Assembly: GCA_964651045.1 (NCBI GenBank)
Contig: CAZYVD010000031.1
Coordinates: forward strand, 1-29,414
Source: CAZYVD01 sp964651045
GTDB taxonomy: Bacteria > Zhuqueibacterota > QNDG01 > DSAB01
Length of the DNA stretch: 29,414 nucleotides
Direction: 5' to 3'
The translations under genes and the position numbers were made by a program. The notes under the pieces are model-generated. The model did not search any database, had not been told where the DNA came from, and saw only the letters and a program-made list of their open reading frames with translations. Shown here piece after piece: positions 24,844 to 29,414 of the stretch (the first letter of the stretch is position 1; every line of letters begins with the position of its first letter).

Positions 24844-26421
24844 TTGAGAAAAAGAGCATTCATAATCCTTCTTTTTTCTGCAATCATAAATGGTACAGCA
24901 CTTTCACAATCTGTGAATCTTCCCATTGATCACTGGGCATATGATTTTCTGGAGCGGATGGAAGTCAGAGGAATCATAACAAGGTATCACAATTCTTCAC
25001 TTCCTCTGACCCGTCGTGAGATTTCAAGATTCGTCAAAACGATCGACCGAAGGCTCGAAAGAGGAGAGATCGATTTTTCAAGAGTGGAGATGAAATATTT
25101 TGAGAGAATAAAGGGTGAGCTGTGCGATGAATTGAGCAGTGATAAAGAGATTGAGATTAAGGACATTGAGAAAGAGCCCCATTTTTACACATGGGAAGAT
25201 AATTCAGTAAGAGTACATCTGGATGCACTCCTCGGTGGAGAGATGTGGCTGAGGAGCGGCAGTATCGAATCTTCTCAGAGAAGAAAACTGCAGCCATACT
25301 ATGGAGCAATCATTCGCGGCGAGATATGCGGTGTTGGTTTTTATTCAGATAATAGGATCTTTGCAGAATGGGGAAGTGGAAAATATCAGAAAAATTACAA
25401 CCTTTCTCAGGGATATCCGCATAATGCAACAGAAGATGGCAGAATGGCAACATGGGATACATCTGAGAGTTATCTTACTGTTGGGTGGAGAAGATTCGGG
25501 CTGCAATTTGGGCGCGATAATGATAGATGGGGACCTTCTATGTCGGGTCTTATACTTTCTGGGCTCTCACAATCTTTCGATTTGTTAAGACTTTCTGTCG
25601 ATTTAGGCAGAGCACGTTTTACATGGTTCTGTGGTGAACTAAGAAGCAGCTATTCTCATAAGTGGATATCTGCTCACAGACTCGAGGTTTCACTGACAGA
25701 TTTTCTAGATTTTGGAATCAGTGAGTCAGTAATTTATGGGAAGCGTGGAATTGAACTTGCGTACTGCAATCCATTGATACCGTTTCTAATAGCAGAGCAT
25801 ACTCTAGGAGATCGTGATAATGTAAACATTGGCATCGATTTTGAGGTCAACAGAATTGGGACTCTTAAGCTCTATGGAGAACTCTTGATAGATGACATGC
25901 GTTCGCCGTGGGACCTCTTCTCAAACTACTGGGGCAACAAGCTGGCATTTACACTTGGAGGATTGTGGGTGGATTGTTTAAAAATGACAGATACTGATCT
26001 TCGTTTTGAGTACACAAGAATCGATCCATTTGTATATACCCATGAAGACAGCGTGAATGTATATGAAAACTACAATCTCCCCTTGGGTCATTTCATGCAG
26101 CCAAATTCTGAAGGCTATTTTTTCAGATTGGACCACAGGTTTGACATATTCTTTTCAACATCATTAAAACTCTCTCATATCAGACATGGAGAGGGCGACA
26201 GGAGGAAGCCTCATGATGAAGGATATGGTGAGTCAAAGAAATTTTTATCCGGTGCTGTTGAGAGTACAACAAATGTAGGCATGGGTATCTATTTTGAGAT
26301 GATGAGAGACTTATGGCTCTATATGGAAATCAGTCGTGTGTGGATCAGCAATAAAGATAACATTTTACACAACCAATGCTGTTTTTATGAGGCATTTATC
26401 AAACTTTCAATAAACTGGTAG
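24844..26421 (+). CDS. Wzi-like capsule assembly / outer-membrane barrel protein (TTG start)
   Basis: 525 aa. The start appears to be TTG at 24844, 13 bases after the upstream stop, with GGTGA ahead; it yields a clear signal peptide (RAFIILLFSAIINGTALSQS). The mature N-terminus has LPIDHWAYDFLERMEVRGI, an opening typical of Wzi/capsule-assembly barrels with a preceding SLH-like helix pair. Later strings such as GFYSDNRIFAEWG, FGLQFGRDNDRWGPS and a terminal aromatic residue (KLSINW) fit a large outer-membrane beta barrel. Wzi anchors capsular polysaccharide at the cell surface in E. coli. Whether a capsule exists here is not known; the acyltransferase gene 21 bases downstream is consistent with polysaccharide work. 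Confidence 0.78.
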   Translation: MRKRAFIILLFSAIINGTALSQSVNLPIDHWAYDFLERMEVRGIITRYHNSSLPLTRREISRFVKTIDRRLERGEIDFSRVEMKYFERIKGELCDELSSDKEIEIKDIEKEPHFYTWEDNSVRVHLDALLGGEMWLRSGSIESSQRRKLQPYYGAIIRGEICGVGFYSDNRIFAEWGSGKYQKNYNLSQGYPHNATEDGRMATWDTSESYLTVGWRRFGLQFGRDNDRWGPSMSGLILSGLSQSFDLLRLSVDLGRARFTWFCGELRSSYSHKWISAHRLEVSLTDFLDFGISESVIYGKRGIELAYCNPLIPFLIAEHTLGDRDNVNIGIDFEVNRIGTLKLYGELLIDDMRSPWDLFSNYWGNKLAFTLGGLWVDCLKMTDTDLRFEYTRIDPFVYTHEDSVNVYENYNLPLGHFMQPNSEGYFFRLDHRFDIFFSTSLKLSHIRHGEGDRRKPHDEGYGESKKFLSGAVESTTNVGMGIYFEMMRDLWLYMEISRVWISNKDNILHNQCCFYEAFIKLSINW

Positions 26422-26442
26422 GTTAATCAATAGGAGAGTTTA

Positions 26443-27201
26443 ATGAACAAGAATCAGTACATTGACCAGACTGCAGAGATAGGAGAGGCAGTAGATATCG
26501 GCCATTTTGTAGTTATAGGAAAGAATACAAAGATCGGCAGTGGATGTATAATCGGATCTGGTGTTGTTATCCACGATGATACGATCATAGGAGAGTCTGT
26601 AAGAATAGATGATAACAGCGTGATTGGCAAACTGCCGATGAGGGCAAAAAGGTCGATCTTTAAGGAAAATAAAAAGTGGTCGGGATGCACAATAGGAGAT
26701 GAATCAATAATAGGCACTCATGTTGTAATATACAGAGGATGCAGTATCGGAAGTAACGTGCTTGTTGCAGATGGGGCAGCGGTGAGGGAAGATGTCGAAG
26801 TAGGCGAATATACAATAATAGGAAGAGGTGTAACGATTGAGAATCTCTGCAGAGTGGGTAAGAAGTGTAAGCTTGAGACGGGATGTTATATCACAGCCTA
26901 TTCTGTGGTTGAAGATTATTGTTTTGTTTCACCAATGGTCACAACTACAAATGATAATTATCTTGGAAGGACAGAGGAAAGATTCAAACATTTCAAGGGT
27001 GTGACATTAAGGCTCGGAGGCAGGATAGGTGCAAATGCCACAATTTTACCGGGTGTTGTTATTGGAAGGGATGCAGTTGTTGGTGCAGGCTCTGTGGTCA
27101 CAAGAGAGGTAAAAGACAGGGTCGTTGTTGTTGGAGTTCCTGCAAAGGAGTTTGGAAGCACTCCAGAAGAACAACTGCTCGAAAATCAAAACTGGGATTA
27201 A
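26443..27201 (+). CDS. Hexapeptide-repeat (left-handed beta-helix) acyltransferase
   Basis: 252 aa, cytoplasmic. Repeated [LIV]-G-x4 hexapeptides run through almost the whole protein (IGEAVDIGHFVVIGKNTKIG, IIGSGVVIHDDTIIG, IIGTHVVIYRGCSIG, AVVGAGSVVTREV), the LpxA/WbpD-type trimeric beta-helix fold. The C-terminus has VVGVPAKEFG, usual for sugar-nucleotide N- or O-acetyltransferases. A loop with MVTTTNDNYLGRTEERFKH resembles UDP-sugar acetyltransferases. The likely task is transfer of an acetyl or longer acyl group to a sugar nucleotide for surface polysaccharide; the substrate cannot be set from the sequence. AGGAGAG lies close ahead of the start. It is the last gene of this cluster, 21 bases after the Wzi-like gene. 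Confidence 0.88.
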   Translation: MNKNQYIDQTAEIGEAVDIGHFVVIGKNTKIGSGCIIGSGVVIHDDTIIGESVRIDDNSVIGKLPMRAKRSIFKENKKWSGCTIGDESIIGTHVVIYRGCSIGSNVLVADGAAVREDVEVGEYTIIGRGVTIENLCRVGKKCKLETGCYITAYSVVEDYCFVSPMVTTTNDNYLGRTEERFKHFKGVTLRLGGRIGANATILPGVVIGRDAVVGAGSVVTREVKDRVVVVGVPAKEFGSTPEEQLLENQNWD

Positions 27202-27222
27202 AGACTTGCGTATAAAATTCGC

Positions 27223-27251
27223 TTGACAATAGATTAATATTTTAATATATT
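27223..27251 (+). promoter_or_regulatory. Sigma70-type promoter of the ArsR-family gene
   Basis: TTGACA (27223-27228), a 17-base spacer, TATATT (27246-27251), 39 bases ahead of the start codon. It matches the pattern of the promoter at 1710-1738. Confidence 0.75.
27237..27248 (+). promoter_or_regulatory. Possible operator for the ArsR-family repressor
   Basis: The inverted repeat ATATT-TT-AATAT lies over the spacer and -10 box, where a repressor would block RNA polymerase. ArsR/SmtB regulators commonly bind AT-rich imperfect palindromes at their own promoter. The region is AT-rich, so the palindrome could be chance. Confidence 0.35.
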
Positions 27252-27290
27252 TCAAAAAGATTATAGATTTGTTATTCGAGTGAGGATTCG

Positions 27291-27587
27291 ATGGACGAGA
27301 GGATTCAAAAACACATTCGTGAATGTGAGAAACTTGTACCATTCCTCAAAGTTGTATCAAATACGACACGTTTGAAGATTCTCTGTATACTTAATGAGGG
27401 AGAGAGGCGTGTTGGTGAAATACAGAATTTTCTTGGTGCAAAACAATCTTATGTGTCTCAGCAGTTGAAATATTTAAAGAATGCAGGATATTTGACCAGC
27501 AGAAGGGATGGAACACAGATTTATTATTCACTAATCGATAAGAAGTTTACTGAGATATTGAACTCTTTAAAAAGCATTATCTACTGA
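27291..27587 (+). CDS. ArsR/SmtB-family transcriptional regulator
   Basis: 98 aa, the usual length for this family. A winged helix-turn-helix is readable: LKVVSNTTRLKILCIL (about 18-33), then VGEIQNFLGAKQSYVSQQLKYLKNAGYLTSRRDGTQIYYSL (42-82, with the recognition helix QSYVSQQLKYLKNAG). The classic arsenic/cadmium box ELCVCDL is not present; the place reads ERRVGEIQ. Cys residues at 12 and 31 could still sense metal or redox, but this is open. GAGGA lies 4 bases ahead of the start. It has its own promoter and terminator and no co-transcribed target gene, so it probably controls itself and something elsewhere. Confidence 0.9.
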   Translation: MDERIQKHIRECEKLVPFLKVVSNTTRLKILCILNEGERRVGEIQNFLGAKQSYVSQQLKYLKNAGYLTSRRDGTQIYYSLIDKKFTEILNSLKSIIY

Positions 27588-27614
27588 ATATTTACCATGC
27601 CATATTATTCACCG

Positions 27615-27640
27615 ATCCATCTTAAAGATGGATTTTTTTT
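27615..27640 (+). terminator. Rho-independent terminator after the ArsR-family gene
   Basis: Stem ATCCATC (27615-27621) with GATGGAT (27627-27633), loop TTAAA, followed by eight T residues (27633-27640). It begins about 27 bases after the stop codon. Confidence 0.85.
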
Positions 27641-27883
27641 ATCCTGAGTAAAATAAGGAGTCGTTCAAAAGAGTAGTTTGAGGTTTATCACTAATAGGGG
27701 AGTTGCAACACAGTCTCTACCTCTCTAATGTCCCAATCGATCAAGATCATATTTTCCCCTCACCAGATTTGACTATAGCGTTTTACAACAAAATACGATG
27801 TTGTGATGCTTCAAATGCATTTTTCTCTTTGCTTTCTTTGCTGGAGGCTTGTGATGGATCGGAGGGTGATAATGATTAAGATT
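27641..27883. other. Gene-free stretch between converging genes
   Basis: 243 bases between the ArsR terminator and the stop codon of the minus-strand GWxTD gene. No reading frame with a plausible start was seen. A weak hairpin ACAAC/GTTGT with a 10-base interior lies near 27784-27803; it lacks a T run for the minus-strand transcript, so I do not call a terminator. Confidence 0.5.
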
Positions 27884-29152
27884 TCATTCTTCAGAGACTA
27901 AATAAAAATCGCCAGTGGCATCCTTTGCAATGAATATGAAACTTCTCTGTATGTTTCTGTAGTGCCATATTTCATATCGTGATGAAGTTTCAGAGGAGGT
28001 GATCGGTCTTTCAATGTCTGAGGGGGGTCCATATAGAATATATATACGTCCCCTGTCTGTTTTCCATCCGTCGATGTGTTTGTCAAATGGAGTGAAATTT
28101 TTGTTTGCAAAGTTGACTCTGCGGTAGAATTCCTCTCTTAATTCATTGACTTCGGTCTCAGGCTCGGGATCCCTTTCATCCCAGAATTTTTCGACTAGTT
28201 TGATCTGTTCATCTACGGGTTTTTCTATTAATTGCTGCCACTGTTTTCGGTCCATTATATATTGAAGCGTTTCGATAGCAAGGCGAAAGTCGGTCATCAA
28301 TGTAGACTGTTTTCCCCATCTTATATAAAACGGACTCCGCAGGGATATTTTTTCCTCTTTATGATAGAAAAATATATTCAAGTAGTATTTGCCAAAATTA
28401 AGATCTTGATCAATATTGATCGAGATCGGCTGTATATGTTTTAAGAGATTTATCTTTATGGAATCTTCGAATAGTATCTGCTTATTGTTGCTTGTTGTAA
28501 TCTTGCGGTGCATATTTATTTTGAGTGGAATATTTTCCGAATAGATATAAAATTTGGCATAAAGATGTGGGTTTTTAACAGATCTAACAGGGGGAAAAGA
28601 TGGGAATAGATTCTCATCGAGAGTATCCCCATCATGTGTCTGATAAAATATAAGGTCAGATACAGAGAGCGAGCTTGAATAAAAATCGGGAATAACAATC
28701 TCTTTATTCTCTACTACAGGATTGTGTGTTTCTAGATCAAGCAGTTCGATGGATACCTTATATCTTCCTGGATGTATCATAAAGCTGAATCTGTGTGTTG
28801 CAAATTTATTACTGGAATTTGTTTCTTCATATGATCTAACAAAAATTTTGTCCCTCTTGATCTTTCCATCAATGTAGTTTCCCTTTCTGTCTCTGATAAC
28901 AACGGTCGACTCATAGCGCGACTCGAATAGTGTGTCATTAACAACAAAATGGAGAAGATCATATGCAATTTTTAAATAGATTGAAAATTCAACCTTGTCG
29001 CTGTTTTCTATTGGGTTTGAGTATGTTTTGTATTGGAATAGAGATTTCTCCGACATCATGCTCTGGAATTGAGACCTATCGCTCATGTACTGTCTCTGTC
29101 CAAAGGCTGTTGCAAATAGTGTAACAAAAATTAGAATGTGTCCAAACCTCAT
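27884..29152 (-). CDS. Secreted GWxTD-domain protein
   Basis: 422 aa if started at the second Met (29152), which has GGAG 9 bases ahead and gives a tidy signal peptide MRFGHILIFVTLFATAFGQ; the Met five codons earlier (29167) overlaps that site. Residues about 20-280 are beta-rich, without a recognised family. From about 300 comes the GWxTD domain: FWDERDPEPETEVNELREEF, then GWKTDRGRIYILYGPP with the name-giving motif, and YEIWHYRN near the C-terminus. The domain is known from FCB-group and candidate-phylum genomes, and its function is unknown. The gene is transcribed toward the ArsR unit, from a probable promoter at 29186-29214. Confidence 0.88.
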   Translation of the reverse strand: MRFGHILIFVTLFATAFGQRQYMSDRSQFQSMMSEKSLFQYKTYSNPIENSDKVEFSIYLKIAYDLLHFVVNDTLFESRYESTVVIRDRKGNYIDGKIKRDKIFVRSYEETNSSNKFATHRFSFMIHPGRYKVSIELLDLETHNPVVENKEIVIPDFYSSSLSVSDLIFYQTHDGDTLDENLFPSFPPVRSVKNPHLYAKFYIYSENIPLKINMHRKITTSNNKQILFEDSIKINLLKHIQPISINIDQDLNFGKYYLNIFFYHKEEKISLRSPFYIRWGKQSTLMTDFRLAIETLQYIMDRKQWQQLIEKPVDEQIKLVEKFWDERDPEPETEVNELREEFYRRVNFANKNFTPFDKHIDGWKTDRGRIYILYGPPSDIERPITSSETSSRYEIWHYRNIQRSFIFIAKDATGDFYLVSEE

Positions 29153-29161
29153 AAACCCAAA

Positions 29162-29165
29162 CTCC
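29162..29165 (-). promoter_or_regulatory. Ribosome binding site that favours the GWxTD start at 29152
   Basis: GGAG on the minus strand with a 9-base gap to the ATG at 29152. The alternative ATG at 29167 overlaps it and has no clear site of its own. Confidence 0.6.
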
Positions 29166-29185
29166 ATTTACTACCAATTTTTCAT

Positions 29186-29214
29186 AAGATAATACTTCTA
29201 TTTTAATTAATCAA
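29186..29214 (-). promoter_or_regulatory. Probable promoter of the GWxTD gene
   Basis: On the minus strand: TTGATT (29209-29214), a 17-base spacer, TATCTT (29186-29191), 33 bases upstream of the start at 29152. The boxes are less perfect than at 1710-1738 and 27223-27251. Confidence 0.4.
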
Positions 29215-29380
29215 GTCATTTGTAGAACGCTCTGTTTTGATTCATTATAGTGGTTTAGTTCAGACCACAGGATATTTGATAAAGTATTAAATATGTGAAT
29301 ATGGGGACGGGATAACATAGTGAATTTAAAGCAATTACGAATCATTTATTAAAAAAAGGTTATATTGTTTTTGTTGAGGC

Positions 29381-29414
29381 ATGAATATTGCAATTTTTGC
29401 ATCGATAAATATTT
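29381..29414 (+). CDS. Possible start of a further gene, cut by the window end
   Basis: An ATG at 29381 opens MNIAIFASINI before the sequence ends, a hydrophobic beginning like that of a Rossmann-type or small-molecule kinase fold. GAGG lies only one base ahead of the ATG, which is too close for a good site. Eleven codons cannot identify a gene. Confidence 0.2.
   Translation, partial: MNIAIFASINI

Overview
The window looks like chromosomal DNA from a Gram-negative bacterium of an uncultured lineage near the FCB superphylum (the broad group that includes Bacteroidetes, Marinimicrobia, KSB1, Zixibacteria, WOR-3 and similar phyla). The pointers are three secreted proteins with C-terminal FlgD/Por-secretion-type sorting domains (YPNPFN / FPNPFN motifs), a PorV-like outer-membrane protein, a GWxTD-domain protein, a DUF6599 protein, a Wzi-like capsule protein and a DRG-like TGS GTPase. 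No feature allows a firmer assignment, and I did not run any search.

Layout. (1) Positions 1-894: the 3' part of a 23S rRNA gene, a 5S rRNA gene and a rho-independent terminator, the tail of a ribosomal RNA operon. (2) 1007-1738, minus strand: a DUF374 lysophospholipid acyltransferase with a near-consensus promoter. (3) 1908-17006, plus strand: nine tightly packed genes. They encode two secreted FN3-like/FlgD-tail proteins, a PorV-like barrel fused to TPRs, a second likely barrel protein, an ExbB/TolQ-type channel protein with an extra periplasmic domain, two different ExbD/TolR proteins, a TonB/TolA-like protein, and a very large TPR protein ending in NHL repeats. (4) 17086-21072: a TGS GTPase, a MEMO-family protein and a 14-repeat Ycf48-like secreted propeller protein. 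(5) 21073-21430: a gene-free stretch carrying a 20-bp inverted repeat pair. (6) 21431-27201: a FlgT_N/LPP20-like secreted protein, a small helical protein, a Tat-exported iron-sulfur aldo/keto reductase, a DUF6599 protein, a Wzi-like protein and a hexapeptide-repeat acyltransferase. (7) 27223-27640: a single-gene ArsR-type regulator unit with promoter, possible operator and terminator. (8) 27884-29152, minus strand: a GWxTD protein, converging on the ArsR unit.

How it may work together. The most interesting part is region 3. It places likely C-terminal-signal cargo, a PorV-type outer-membrane protein (in the type IX secretion system PorV is the outer-membrane partner that receives such cargo) and a complete proton-driven ExbB-ExbD-ExbD-TonB-type module in one apparent transcription unit. 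This suggests an outer-membrane machine powered by proton motive force and dedicated to exporting, assembling or moving surface proteins. The assignment of each family rests on motifs visible in the sequence; the joint function is inference. Regions 4 and 6 add more envelope and surface proteins, so most of the window serves the cell envelope.
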